NCBI GenBank assembly: GCA_031317595.1
Contig: JANCMB010000001.1
Coordinates: 806,001 to 870,000, forward strand
Length of the DNA stretch: 64,000 nt
Origin: Glutamicibacter sp. PS
Lineage (GTDB): Bacteria > Actinomycetota > Actinomycetes > Actinomycetales > Micrococcaceae
Direction: 5' to 3'
Below the pieces are notes generated by a model. That model worked only from the letters and a program-made list of their open reading frames with translations, had not been told where the DNA came from and searched no databases. This document shows, one piece after another, positions 26,059-35,014 of the stretch (the stretch's first letter is position 1; each line of letters opens with the position of its first letter). Made by a program: the position numbers and the translations under genes.

Positions 26059-28986
26059 ATGAGCGCATCGAAAAATCGAAAAGGCGCCGGGGCAGGTAAT
26101 AGCAAGCGCGGTAATCGCTCACCGCGTGCCGGGCGCACCTCGGTCTCAGCACCGGTGGCTCGTCCCTTGCGGCGGGCAATGACCCTGGCGGAACTTAATG
26201 CCGCCGCAGGCGTTGAAGAAAATCCTTATCGCTGGCGCGCCACGCGCCGCACCCAGGTAGCCACCCCGGACAGTAGCAAGCTCGCCAACCGGCAGGCCGA
26301 ACGCCGCCGCAAAACCACCGAGGAAGCCGCGCAGACCACCGAGTCAGTCACCGAGCAGGTAGCGGCACCGGGCGAGGAAACCACCGCCCACGACCACGAT
26401 CAGGTGGCCGCCGTGGCCGAGCAGGCCATCAAGGACGCCGAGGACCACACCGGCGCGTTGCTGGCCGAACACGGCAGCACCATGATTCTCAACCCCTTCG
26501 CGGTACCGCAGACCGCGATGAGCGTCGTACAGAACACGGTGGCGAAGAAGGCCAAGACCCGTGAAGACAAGGGCCGCGAGCAACAGCAAGAGCAGCACGA
26601 CGATGAGGAAGTGACCTCACGCCGTCGCCGTCGTCGCCGTCGCGGTGAAGTGGACCTAGAACTTGAGGGTGGATCGCAGGATGATCCGCCGAACACCATC
26701 ACCCGAGTGCGCGCTCCGCGCAGTTCGGCCGATTCGCACGCCGTTGTGGACAAGGTCGCCTCCGTGCGCGGTTCGACCCGCCTGGAAGCCAAGCGTCAGC
26801 GTCGCCGTGAATCGCGCGAAACCGGTCGTCGCCGTCAGGTGATTACCGAGGCAGAGTTCTTGGCGCGCCGCGAATCGGTGGAACGTCAGATGATCGTGCG
26901 CCAGCAGGAAGACCGCATTCAGATCGGCGTGCTGGAAGACGGCGTGCTGGCCGAGCACTTCGTGTCCAAGACCCAGCAGGATTCGCTGATTGGCAACGTC
27001 TACCTAGGCAAGGTGCAGAACGTGCTGCCCAGCATGGAAGCGGCCTTTGTGGACATTGGACGCGGCCGTAACGCCGTGCTGTACGCCGGCGAAGTCAACT
27101 GGGATGTGGCCGCCCTTGAGGGCCAGCCACGCCGTATCGAGAACGCGCTCAAGGCCGGCGATTCGGTGCTAGTGCAGGTCACCAAGGATCCGGTGGGTCA
27201 CAAGGGTGCCCGACTGACCAGCCAGGTCTCCCTGCCCGGCCGTTACCTGGTGTACGTGCCCGGCGGTTCGATGACCGGCATTTCGCGCAAGCTTCCGGAC
27301 GTGGAGCGCCAGCGACTGAAGAAGATCCTGAAGGATCACCTTCCAGAGAACGCCGGCGTGATCGTACGTACCGCCGCCGAAGGTGCCAGCGAGGAAGAGC
27401 TGACCAACGACATCAACCGACTGCGCGCGCAGTGGGAGGGTATCGAATCCCAGGCCGGATCCACCAAGACCCTGGCTCCGGAACTGCTGTACTCCGAGCC
27501 AGACCTGACCATCAAGGTGGTCCGCGACGTCTTCAACGAGGACTTCACCAAGCTCATCGTTTCCGGTGAACAGGCCTGGGACACCATCGAGGCCTATGTC
27601 ATGTATGTGGCCCCGGACCTGATGGGTCGCCTGCAGAAGTGGGAAGAGTCCGAGGATTTGTTCGCGCACTTCCGGTTGGACGAGCAGATCCACAAGGCCC
27701 TCGACCGTAAGGTCTTCCTGCCCTCGGGTGGTTCGCTGGTGATCGACCGTACCGAGGCGATGACCGTGATCGACGTGAACACCGGCAAGTTCACCGGCTC
27801 GGGCGGCAACCTCGAAGAAACGGTGACCAAGAACAACCTGGAAGCGGCCGAAGAGGTCGTCCGCCAGCTGCGCCTGCGGGATATCGGCGGCATTATCGTG
27901 ATCGACTTCATCGACATGGTCCTGGAGTCGAACCGCGACCTGGTGCTGCGCCGTCTGGTTGAGTGCCTGGGCCGTGACCGCACCAAGCATCAGGTGGCCG
28001 AGGTTACCAGCCTGGGTCTGGTGCAGATGACGCGTAAGCGCATGGGTACCGGTCTGCTGGAAGTCTTCGGGGAAAGCTGCGAAGCGTGCGCCGGCCGCGG
28101 TGTCATCACGCATGAGGAGCCCGTCGAGCACCGCAAGGCGTTCAATTCGCACGGTGAGGCGCAGTCCGGCAAGAAGAACTCCGAGAAGGGCGGCCGCTCC
28201 GAGCGCCGCCGCCGCCGCGGGGCCGAGCGCGAGGAAACCAAGCAGGTTGAGACGCAGCCGCATGTCGACGAGCACGACGAGAAGTCTGAAGCAACGCGGC
28301 ACGCACTGGCTAATATTGCCGCGGCTTCGCACCTGAACGAGCAAGAGGACGAGAACGGCGTGAAGATCGATGGGGAAGTGGTGCCGGTCTCCGGTACGTC
28401 CACCGATCAGAGCGAGCCGGTCAAGGATGTCGACGGTGCCCTGCAGGCGCTGCAACAGGCGCTGCCCGGATCCGCAGACGAGTCGGCGCCGAGCGAACGT
28501 AAGCCACGTCGCCGTTCGCGCAAGCGGGCTCGCGGGGGTGCCGAGCAGCAGGAAGAGGCGCCGCAGAGCCAGCCACAGAGCGCTGCGGAGCCAGAAAGCG
28601 CGCCGCAGGCCCAGAAGCCAGCCAAGCGCAGTCGCCGGGCCACCAGTGCCCCGGCCGCTGGCTCCACTGATCAGCCGGTGCTCACCGGTCTGGCCATGCC
28701 TGCCTCGCAGGCACCGGCCGCCCAGACCGAGAGCCCCGCTCCGCAGGAGGCAGCCCCGGCTGCCCCCGCACAGAAAACTTCCACGACGACGCCAAAGCGT
28801 CGCAGCCGTCGGGCCACCTCGGTCCAAGGCGATGCGACTGCCGAGGTTGTCGTGGCTGAGGTGTCCTCCGCTACCGGTTCGGTAGTTCAGATGGACGCCA
28901 CCAGTAAGCGTGCCGATAAGCCCGCCGAACCGGCGAGCCAGCCGGTGATGTTCGGTGTGGGAGTGCCGGTACGCGAACTGAAATAG
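26059..28986 (+). CDS. rne: ribonuclease E/G family endoribonuclease
   Basis: The 975-residue protein has the actinobacterial RNase E plan: a long charged N-terminal extension (residues 1-270, rich in E, R and K, with RRRRRRR-like blocks), then the catalytic core. The core holds the S1 domain (NVYLGKVQNVLPSMEAAFVD and IGRGRNAVLY), the 5'-sensor and DNase I-like region with VIDVNTGKFTGSGGN and IVIDFIDM, and the zinc-link Cys674-x-x-Cys677 (CEACAGRG). A second low-complexity tail (residues about 700-960, A/P/Q/E-rich with RRRSRKR patches) follows and probably scaffolds RNA and degradosome partners. It starts mRNA decay and processes rRNA and tRNA. It precedes rplU-rpmA, the usual actinobacterial order. 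Confidence 0.95.
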   Translation: MSASKNRKGAGAGNSKRGNRSPRAGRTSVSAPVARPLRRAMTLAELNAAAGVEENPYRWRATRRTQVATPDSSKLANRQAERRRKTTEEAAQTTESVTEQVAAPGEETTAHDHDQVAAVAEQAIKDAEDHTGALLAEHGSTMILNPFAVPQTAMSVVQNTVAKKAKTREDKGREQQQEQHDDEEVTSRRRRRRRRGEVDLELEGGSQDDPPNTITRVRAPRSSADSHAVVDKVASVRGSTRLEAKRQRRRESRETGRRRQVITEAEFLARRESVERQMIVRQQEDRIQIGVLEDGVLAEHFVSKTQQDSLIGNVYLGKVQNVLPSMEAAFVDIGRGRNAVLYAGEVNWDVAALEGQPRRIENALKAGDSVLVQVTKDPVGHKGARLTSQVSLPGRYLVYVPGGSMTGISRKLPDVERQRLKKILKDHLPENAGVIVRTAAEGASEEELTNDINRLRAQWEGIESQAGSTKTLAPELLYSEPDLTIKVVRDVFNEDFTKLIVSGEQAWDTIEAYVMYVAPDLMGRLQKWEESEDLFAHFRLDEQIHKALDRKVFLPSGGSLVIDRTEAMTVIDVNTGKFTGSGGNLEETVTKNNLEAAEEVVRQLRLRDIGGIIVIDFIDMVLESNRDLVLRRLVECLGRDRTKHQVAEVTSLGLVQMTRKRMGTGLLEVFGESCEACAGRGVITHEEPVEHRKAFNSHGEAQSGKKNSEKGGRSERRRRRGAEREETKQVETQPHVDEHDEKSEATRHALANIAAASHLNEQEDENGVKIDGEVVPVSGTSTDQSEPVKDVDGALQALQQALPGSADESAPSERKPRRRSRKRARGGAEQQEEAPQSQPQSAAEPESAPQAQKPAKRSRRATSAPAAGSTDQPVLTGLAMPASQAPAAQTESPAPQEAAPAAPAQKTSTTTPKRRSRRATSVQGDATAEVVVAEVSSATGSVVQMDATSKRADKPAEPASQPVMFGVGVPVRELK

Positions 28987-29210
28987 ATGATCTCGGTCAC
29001 GCTGGCCGTTGCGGGGCGGTTTGTATTTGCTACCGCACCGGCAACTAGCGTAATCTGGTTCATCGGTGCTAAACGCCAAGATCACGGATTTAAATCCGCT
29101 CGGCGTCAAGGCACAAGCGCATGAGAGCCCCGTGGAGACGCGGTATCGCAGCTCCGGGTTGATCTCTGCGCCGTAAGACAATGAAACGTCGAGTAGAAGT
29201 GAGTACCCAC
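28987..29210 (+). promoter_or_regulatory. promoter and structured leader of rplU-rpmA
   Basis: A TTGCTA (29027-29032) and TAATCT (29051-29056) pair at 18-base spacing is a plausible promoter. It is followed by about 150 bases of leader with a hairpin: ACGCC (29073-29077) pairs with GGCGT (29102-29106), enclosing the perfect palindrome CGGATTTAAATCCG (29085-29098). A ribosomal protein autoregulatory site is possible but not recognised as a known class. Confidence 0.5.
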
Positions 29211-29519
29211 GTGGTGTACGCAATTGTCCGCGCTGGCGGCCACCAGGAGAAGGTTTCCGTAGGAGACCTCATCACCGTTGACCGTCTTCAGGCTGCCCCG
29301 GGCAGCTCCATCGAGCTTCCTGCCTTGCTGCTGGTTGATGGCGAGAAGGTTACCTCCGCCGCTGCCGATCTGGCCAAGGTTAAGGTCACCGCTGAGGTTG
29401 TAGAAAACCTTCGCGGTCCGAAGATCGTCATCCAGAAGTACAAGAACAAGACCGGTTACAAGAAGCGTCAGGGCTTCCGCTCTTCGCTGACCAAGGTCAA
29501 GGTCACCTCGATCGCCTAA
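29211..29519 (+). CDS. rplU: 50S ribosomal protein L21
   Basis: The 102-residue protein matches L21 throughout: [33 protein letters not shown], and the RNA-binding tail [19 protein letters not shown]. It binds 23S rRNA in the large subunit. The GTG at 29211 gives the normal family length; the upstream in-frame codon at 29181 would add ten non-conserved residues. It is followed by rpmA after 51 bases. Confidence 0.95.
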   Translation: MVYAIVRAGGHQEKVSVGDLITVDRLQAAPGSSIELPALLLVDGEKVTSAAADLAKVKVTAEVVENLRGPKIVIQKYKNKTGYKKRQGFRSSLTKVKVTSIA

Positions 29520-29570
29520 TTCGGGCGTTCGTAATATCCGTCAAATTTGTAGCGAAAGAGGCTCAATAGC

Positions 29571-29825
29571 ATGGCACATAAGAAAGGTGCGAGTTCCACT
29601 CGCAACGGTCGTGATTCCAACGCACAGTACCTGGGCGTAAAGCGCTTCGGTGGCCAGGAAGTCAAGGCAGGCGAAATCATCGTTCGCCAGCGTGGCACCC
29701 ACTTCCACCCGGGCGCCGGCGTCGGCCGCGGTAAGGACGACACCCTGTTCGCCCTCGCTGCCGGTGCAGTCGAGTTCGGCACCCGTCGTGGTCGCCGCGT
29801 TGTGAACATTGTGGAAGCCGCCTAA
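29571..29825 (+). CDS. rpmA: 50S ribosomal protein L27
   Basis: The 84-residue protein begins [19 protein letters not shown] and continues [24 protein letters not shown], standard for L27, whose N-terminal tail reaches the peptidyl transferase centre. There is no Firmicutes-type cleavable extension. It is co-transcribed with rplU. Confidence 0.97.
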   Translation: MAHKKGASSTRNGRDSNAQYLGVKRFGGQEVKAGEIIVRQRGTHFHPGAGVGRGKDDTLFALAAGAVEFGTRRGRRVVNIVEAA

Positions 29826-29852
29826 TTCAGGCACAGGCAAACACGTAACACT

Positions 29853-29888
29853 TGAAGGGGTGGGCCGAGTATTCGGCCCGCCCCTTCA
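29853..29888 (+). terminator. hairpin after rpmA
   Basis: TGAAGGGG (29853-29860) pairs with CCCCTTCA (29881-29888), with an inner GGGCCGA/TCGGCCC stem. It lacks a good T tract, so termination may be partial and obgE may be read through. Confidence 0.7.
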
Positions 29889-29952
29889 GTGCATTTATCA
29901 GTAGACTTGGTGCGAGAGCATCCGCAGGTCAGTCCAAGGAGAAGAGGGCCCC

Positions 29953-31524
29953 GTGGCCGCATTCGTAGATCGCGTAACTTTGCATGTCACCGCCGGTAAT
30001 GGCGGACATGGCTGTGTATCGGTGCATCGTGAAAAATTCAAGCCACTCGGTGGCCCAGACGGTGGTACCGGCGGTAACGGTGGTGACGTGATCCTCAAGG
30101 TCGACCCACAGGTCACCACCCTGCTGGACTTCCACCACCTGCCGCACCGCAAGGCCGGCAACGGCGAGCCGGGCAAGGGCGGTTTGCGCCCCGGTAAGCA
30201 GGGTGAGGACCTGGTTCTCGGTGTGCCGATCGGCACCGTGGTCAAGAACCGCGAAGGTGAGATCCTTGCTGACATGGTGACCGTGGGCCAAGAATTCCTC
30301 GCTGCCGAAGGTGGTCAGGGCGGCTTGGGTAACGCCTCGCTGGCCTCGGATAAGCGCAAGGCACCGGGCTTCGCCTTGCTGGGTATTCCCGGACGTAGCC
30401 GTGACATCGTGCTCGAGCTCAAGACCGTGGCCGATGTGGCGCTGGTCGGCTTCCCATCGGCAGGTAAGTCGTCGCTGATCGCCGCGCTGTCCGCGGCACG
30501 ACCGAAGATTGCCGACTACCCGTTCACCACCCTGGTGCCGAACCTGGGTGTGGTGCAGGCCGGAGAGGTGCGCTTCACGGTCGCCGACGTCCCGGGCCTG
30601 ATCCCCGGCGCCTCCGAAGGTAAAGGGCTTGGCCACGAGTTCCTGCGGCACGTTGAGCGTTGCGCCGCGATCGTGCACGTTCTGGACTGTGGCACCCTCG
30701 AAGCGGACCGTGATCCACTGAGCGATCTTGAGGTGATCGAGCAGGAGCTGGCCGCCTATTCGGCCGATTCAACCTTCCACGGTAGCGATGGCAATGTGAT
30801 CCCGCTCGTGGAGCGCCCGAAGCTCGTGGCGCTTAACAAAGTTGACATGCCCGACGGCGCCGACATGGCCGAGTTTATGCGCCCAGAGCTCGAAAAGCGC
30901 GGATATCGCGTGTTCGAGATCTCAGCCCTTTCTCGTAATGGATTGCGGGAATTGTCCTTCGCCATGGCTGAATTAGTTGAACAAGCACGTGCGCAGCGTG
31001 AAGAAGCGGTGCAGGTCGTCACTCCCGAGGTGATTCGACCACGCTCGGTGAATAAGGCAGAATTTACTATTCGCCGTGAAGAGCAGAACCTCGAGCCGCT
31101 GTGGCGCGTCATCGGCGCGAAACCGGAACGCTGGATCCAGCAGACCGACTTCCGTAACGATGAAGCCGTGGGTTACCTAGCCGACCGCCTCGCGAAGCTA
31201 GGTATCGAAGACCAGCTGTTTAAGGCTGGTGCGCGACCCGGCGATGCAGTGGTCATTGGTGCCGAAGATGATGCAGTGGTCTTTGATTGGGAACCGACCA
31301 TGGTTGCCGGCGCCGAGCTACTCGGCTCACGCCGTGGCGAAGATGTTCGACTCGAAGACCGTTCGCGGCCAACCCGCGACCAGAAGCGCGCCGAATATCA
31401 GGAACGCCGAGAGGCGAAGGCCGCAGCGCGCGAAGAGCTGGAAGCCGAGCGTAAGGCCGGCATCTGGACCGAGTCTGTGAACGCCAAAGCGCGTGCACGT
31501 GCGAGGGACAACGAAAGCAAATAG
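29953..31524 (+). CDS. obgE: Obg family GTPase
   Basis: The 523-residue protein has three domains: the glycine-rich Obg domain (residues 1-160, [15 protein letters not shown] and GGNGGDVIL), a G domain with [24 protein letters not shown] and NKVD, and a C-terminal OCT domain (residues about 350-435). A charged Arg/Glu/Ala-rich tail follows. ObgE acts in late 50S assembly, the stringent response and cell-cycle control. AAGGAG precedes the GTG at 29953. Its position after rpmA and before proB is typical of actinobacteria. Confidence 0.96.
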   Translation: MAAFVDRVTLHVTAGNGGHGCVSVHREKFKPLGGPDGGTGGNGGDVILKVDPQVTTLLDFHHLPHRKAGNGEPGKGGLRPGKQGEDLVLGVPIGTVVKNREGEILADMVTVGQEFLAAEGGQGGLGNASLASDKRKAPGFALLGIPGRSRDIVLELKTVADVALVGFPSAGKSSLIAALSAARPKIADYPFTTLVPNLGVVQAGEVRFTVADVPGLIPGASEGKGLGHEFLRHVERCAAIVHVLDCGTLEADRDPLSDLEVIEQELAAYSADSTFHGSDGNVIPLVERPKLVALNKVDMPDGADMAEFMRPELEKRGYRVFEISALSRNGLRELSFAMAELVEQARAQREEAVQVVTPEVIRPRSVNKAEFTIRREEQNLEPLWRVIGAKPERWIQQTDFRNDEAVGYLADRLAKLGIEDQLFKAGARPGDAVVIGAEDDAVVFDWEPTMVAGAELLGSRRGEDVRLEDRSRPTRDQKRAEYQERREAKAAAREELEAERKAGIWTESVNAKARARARDNESK

Positions 31525-31542
31525 GAAAGAAGACACGCAGTA

Positions 31543-32688
31543 ATGGTGCGATCCGCCCGAGTTCCGTCCGTAATTTCTACAGCTAGTGATTTGCCAAAGG
31601 CCAAGCGTCTGGTCGTCAAGGTGGGATCCTCCTCACTGACCACCGTCAACGGAGGCATTTCAACCGATCGACTGAACTTCTTGGTGGATTCCCTGGCGCC
31701 ACTGGTGGCCGGGGGTACCGAACTGGTCTTTGTCTCCTCCGGTGCGATTGCCGCAGGCTTGCAACCGTTGGGTTTCGAGCGGCGGCCGAAAGACCTGGCG
31801 AGCCAGCAGGCCGCCGCTGCCGTGGGGCAGGGCCTGCTGCTCGCGCAGTACACCAACGCCTTCAACAAGCATGGGGTGCAGGTCGCCCAGGTTCTGCTCA
31901 CCGCCGATGACCTCACGCGCCGCCAGAGCTACGGCAACGCCTTCCGTACGCTGAACCGCCTGCTGAACATCGGCGGGGTGCTGCCGATCGTGAACGAAAA
32001 CGACACCGTGGCCACCCACTCGGTGCGCTTCGGCGACAACGATCGCTTGGCGGCTCTGGTTGCTCACATGCTCAAGGCCGATGCCTTGTTGCTGTTCTCC
32101 GATGTCGACTCGGTGTATGACGCCCACCCGAATGAGGGTGGTACCCGTATTTCCGAGGTGGCTCACCCGGATGAGCTAGAAGATGTCGACCTGGGCACCG
32201 CGGGGGCCGCAGGCGTCGGCACCGGCGGCATGATCACCAAGGTCGAGGCCGCGACCATCGCCTCGGATGCTGGCATCCCGGCGCTGGTGACCAGTACCGC
32301 AAATGTGCGCCGTGCCTTGGCCGGCGAAGATGTGGGGACCTGGTTTGCCGCGCGCGGCACCCGGCGCAGCGCGCGTGCCGTCTGGTTGGCCCACCTGGCC
32401 AGCACCAAGGGCAAGATCATCATCGACCGTGGCGCGGTCAACGCGCTGCGCACCGGTGAGAATTCGTTGCTGGCCGCCGGTATCACCGGTGTCGAGGGCA
32501 ATTTTGAAGCCGGCGCCGCGGTGGAAATCTGCGATGCGCAGGGTAAGGTCATCGCCCGCGGGCTGGTCAATTTCGGCAGTGATGAGCTGCCGCAGATGTT
32601 TGGCCGTTCCTCCATCGAACTCGGCGAAGAACTGGGCGAGGACTACGTCCGTTCGGTCGTCCACGTCGACGACTTGGCCTTGGTGTAG
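31543..32688 (+). CDS. proB: glutamate 5-kinase
   Basis: The 381-residue kinase phosphorylates glutamate in the first step of proline synthesis. The amino-acid-kinase domain has KRLVVKVGSSSLT, LVFVSSGAIAAG, NENDTVA and GTGGMITKVEAA. The C-terminal PUA domain starts at about residue 285 (KIIIDRGAVNAL). It begins 18 bases after obgE and precedes proA by 14 bases, forming a proBA unit. The substrate- and inhibitor-binding loop is intact, so normal proline feedback is expected. Confidence 0.96.
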   Translation: MVRSARVPSVISTASDLPKAKRLVVKVGSSSLTTVNGGISTDRLNFLVDSLAPLVAGGTELVFVSSGAIAAGLQPLGFERRPKDLASQQAAAAVGQGLLLAQYTNAFNKHGVQVAQVLLTADDLTRRQSYGNAFRTLNRLLNIGGVLPIVNENDTVATHSVRFGDNDRLAALVAHMLKADALLLFSDVDSVYDAHPNEGGTRISEVAHPDELEDVDLGTAGAAGVGTGGMITKVEAATIASDAGIPALVTSTANVRRALAGEDVGTWFAARGTRRSARAVWLAHLASTKGKIIIDRGAVNALRTGENSLLAAGITGVEGNFEAGAAVEICDAQGKVIARGLVNFGSDELPQMFGRSSIELGEELGEDYVRSVVHVDDLALV

Positions 32689-32702
32689 GGGGAATCACTA
32701 CA

Positions 32703-34007
32703 ATGGACACTATGAGTCTTGACACAACCGCAACCGGAAAGACCCACATGACCGACGTTACCCAGGCCGTACACCACCACGCCGACCAGGCTCGCAACGC
32801 ATCGCGCGTGCTGGCCCGGGCGGACCGCGATTGGAAGGATCTGGCTCTGCGCCGGATCGCCGAACGCCTCGATTCGAACCGCGCAGCGATCCTCGCGGCC
32901 AACGCCAAGGACCTTGAAGCCGGTCGCAACAATGGCACGTCCGACGCCTTGCTCGATCGCCTGAAGCTGACCGACGATCGCATTGACGGTCTGATCGCCG
33001 CGCTGCATGAGCTGGCTGGCCTGCCCGACCCCGTCGGCGGTTTCGTCCGCGGTGAAACCCTGCCCAACGGCCTGCGGATGCGTCAGATCAGCGTCCCGAT
33101 GGGCGTGGTTGGCGCGATCTACGAGGCCCGACCCAACGTCACCGTAGATATCGCCGGTTTGGCGTTGAAGAGCGGCAACGCCGCGCTGTTGCGCGGTGGT
33201 AGCGCGGCACTGAACTCCAACCAGACGCTGATCGCCATCATTCGTGATGCGCTGGAATCCGTCTCGCTACCGCGCGATGCCGTGATCTCCATGGACGAGT
33301 ACGGGCGTGAAGGCGCGGCGGCCATGATGGAAGCCCGCGGCAAGATCGATGTGCTGATTCCGCGTGGCGGCCGTGAGCTGATTCAGCGTGTGGTCACCAC
33401 CGCCCGAGTCCCGGTCATCGAAACCGGCGAAGGCAATGTGCACATCTTCCTGGACGAGTCGGCCGACACCGAGATGGCCGTGGATATCCTGCTCAACGCC
33501 AAAACCCAGCGTCTGAGCGTGTGCAACACGGTCGAAACGCTACTTATCGACGCCAAGGCTCAAGCCGGTTACGCGGTGCTCGAAGCGTTGCACAACGCCG
33601 GCGTGCGTTTGCATGTCGATCCTCGTGCCGCGGAATTGGCCGGCTCCTTGCCGACTTTGGAAGCCGGGGAAGAGGACTGGGCTAACGAGTACCTTGACTC
33701 GGATATTGCGGTCAAGGTGGTTGACGGCATCGACGAGGCCATGGAGCACATTCGTCGCTACTCCACCGGTCACACCGAGGCGATTATCACCAACAATCTG
33801 GCTCGTTCGGAGCGTTTCATTGCCGAAGTCGATTCGGCTGCGGTCATCGTGAACGCCTCCACCCGTTTCACCGACGGGAGCCAGCTGGGGTTGGGCGCCG
33901 AGGTTGGTATTTCCACGCAGAAGATGCACGCCCGCGGCCCCATGGGGCTGAAGGAACTGACCACTACCAAGTGGATCGTTCAGGGCGATGGACACGTGCG
34001 GAAATAG
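32703..34007 (+). CDS. proA: glutamate-5-semialdehyde dehydrogenase (gamma-glutamyl phosphate reductase)
   Basis: The 434-residue NADPH-dependent enzyme reduces gamma-glutamyl phosphate to glutamate semialdehyde in proline synthesis. The markers are PMGVVGAIYEARPNVTVD, LIPRGGRELIQ, ETGEGNVHIF, and the catalytic Cys in QRLSVCNTVETLL. The C-terminus has LGLGAEVGISTQKMHARGP. GGGGGA lies ahead of the ATG at 32703; later in-frame ATGs (32712, 32748) would also leave the core intact. Confidence 0.96.
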   Translation: MDTMSLDTTATGKTHMTDVTQAVHHHADQARNASRVLARADRDWKDLALRRIAERLDSNRAAILAANAKDLEAGRNNGTSDALLDRLKLTDDRIDGLIAALHELAGLPDPVGGFVRGETLPNGLRMRQISVPMGVVGAIYEARPNVTVDIAGLALKSGNAALLRGGSAALNSNQTLIAIIRDALESVSLPRDAVISMDEYGREGAAAMMEARGKIDVLIPRGGRELIQRVVTTARVPVIETGEGNVHIFLDESADTEMAVDILLNAKTQRLSVCNTVETLLIDAKAQAGYAVLEALHNAGVRLHVDPRAAELAGSLPTLEAGEEDWANEYLDSDIAVKVVDGIDEAMEHIRRYSTGHTEAIITNNLARSERFIAEVDSAAVIVNASTRFTDGSQLGLGAEVGISTQKMHARGPMGLKELTTTKWIVQGDGHVRK

Positions 34008-34103
34008 TTTCTGATCTACCTTTTCGGTAGGATGTAGAAGAATCAATTAAGTTCATTCCGGCCGCGGCGGCTCGCCCGGTTGGAAGGCTAGCGTCTGGAG
34101 AAT

Positions 34104-34316
34104 ATGTTGAACGCGCTGATCCTTGCTACCGAAGCGGCATCCGAAGGCTTGCCAAGCGAGACTTGGGCATTGCTGATTGGCGGTGGCATCTTTGTTACTT
34201 TGATGATCCTGCTGTTGATCACCGTGTCCTACACCAACGTTGGCAATCGTCACGACGTCAAGGACGAACCGCACGACACCCACCGTCAGTTCAAGGTTCA
34301 CGAACCTAAGCACTAA
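34104..34316 (+). CDS. small single-helix membrane protein
   Basis: The 70-residue protein has one transmembrane helix (about residues 22-44, [20 protein letters not shown]) and a short His/Asp-rich cytoplasmic tail. GGAG lies ahead of the ATG. I do not recognise a family. Its position between proA and nadD and its good ribosome-binding site support a real gene; the stop is one base before the nadD TTG, suggesting coupling. Confidence 0.65.
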   Translation: MLNALILATEAASEGLPSETWALLIGGGIFVTLMILLLITVSYTNVGNRHDVKDEPHDTHRQFKVHEPKH

Positions 34317-34317
34317 C

Positions 34318-34935
34318 TTGGCGGACTCCAAACAGCTCAAGAACCGCCCATTACGCCTCGGCGTAATGGGCGGTACTTTTGATCCCATCCACAATGGTCA
34401 CCTCGTGGCGGCAAGTGAAGTTGCCGCCGAACTCGACCTGGATGAGGTAGTTTTCGTACCAACCGGCATGCCTTGGCAAAAGTCGGACCGGGAAGTCACC
34501 AGCCCGGAACACCGGTACCTCATGACGGTCATCGCCACCGCATCCAACCCGCGTTTTACCGTAAGCCGCGTGGATGTCGATCGCGAGGGCCCCACATACA
34601 CCCGTGACACCCTGCTGGACCTACGCAGTGAACGCCCGGATGCCGAGCTTTTCTTTATTACTGGCGCCGACGCTATGAGCAAGATCATGAGTTGGCGGCA
34701 TATTGACGAGCTTTGGGACCTCGCGCATTTCGTGGGAGTGACCCGCCCTGGGCATTCGCTACCGGAGATGGAAGAGTTGAAGGCCAAGTCGATCTCGCAG
34801 CTAGAGATTCCGGCACTCGCCATCTCATCCACGGATTGCCGGCAGCGCGTTGAGCAGGGAAAGCCCGTCTGGTATCTGGTGCCAGACGGTGTGGTGCAGT
34901 ACATTGCAAAATACGGGCTTTATACCGAGTCGTAG
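34318..34935 (+). CDS. nadD: nicotinate-nucleotide adenylyltransferase
   Basis: The enzyme (205 residues from TTG 34318) adenylates nicotinate mononucleotide in NAD synthesis. It has [20 protein letters not shown] (the HxGH nucleotidyltransferase motif), [20 protein letters not shown] and the C-terminal [10 protein letters not shown] with the ISSTxIR-like signature. The upstream in-frame ATG at 34240 overlaps the small membrane gene by 77 bases and adds a non-conserved Thr/Arg-rich stretch, so I prefer the TTG. The cysteine in the ISSTxxR element is a minor variation. Confidence 0.93.
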   Translation: MADSKQLKNRPLRLGVMGGTFDPIHNGHLVAASEVAAELDLDEVVFVPTGMPWQKSDREVTSPEHRYLMTVIATASNPRFTVSRVDVDREGPTYTRDTLLDLRSERPDAELFFITGADAMSKIMSWRHIDELWDLAHFVGVTRPGHSLPEMEELKAKSISQLEIPALAISSTDCRQRVEQGKPVWYLVPDGVVQYIAKYGLYTES

Positions 34936-35014
34936 CCACACACGACCCAGCCCTTCAAGGCATAATTCTTAGGTAAGGGTGACGGGTTGTCTACGCGGTC
35001 GGGAGAAGGACAGG

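Noticed and set aside
25800-26099. 99-codon forward frame before rne
   Set aside because: It overlaps the rne start in another phase, has no family resemblance, and is better read as leader sequence.
27169-29223. 684-codon open frame antisense to rne
   Set aside because: Shadow of the RNase E gene. It has a very low-complexity R/L/G/T/H composition and no start context.
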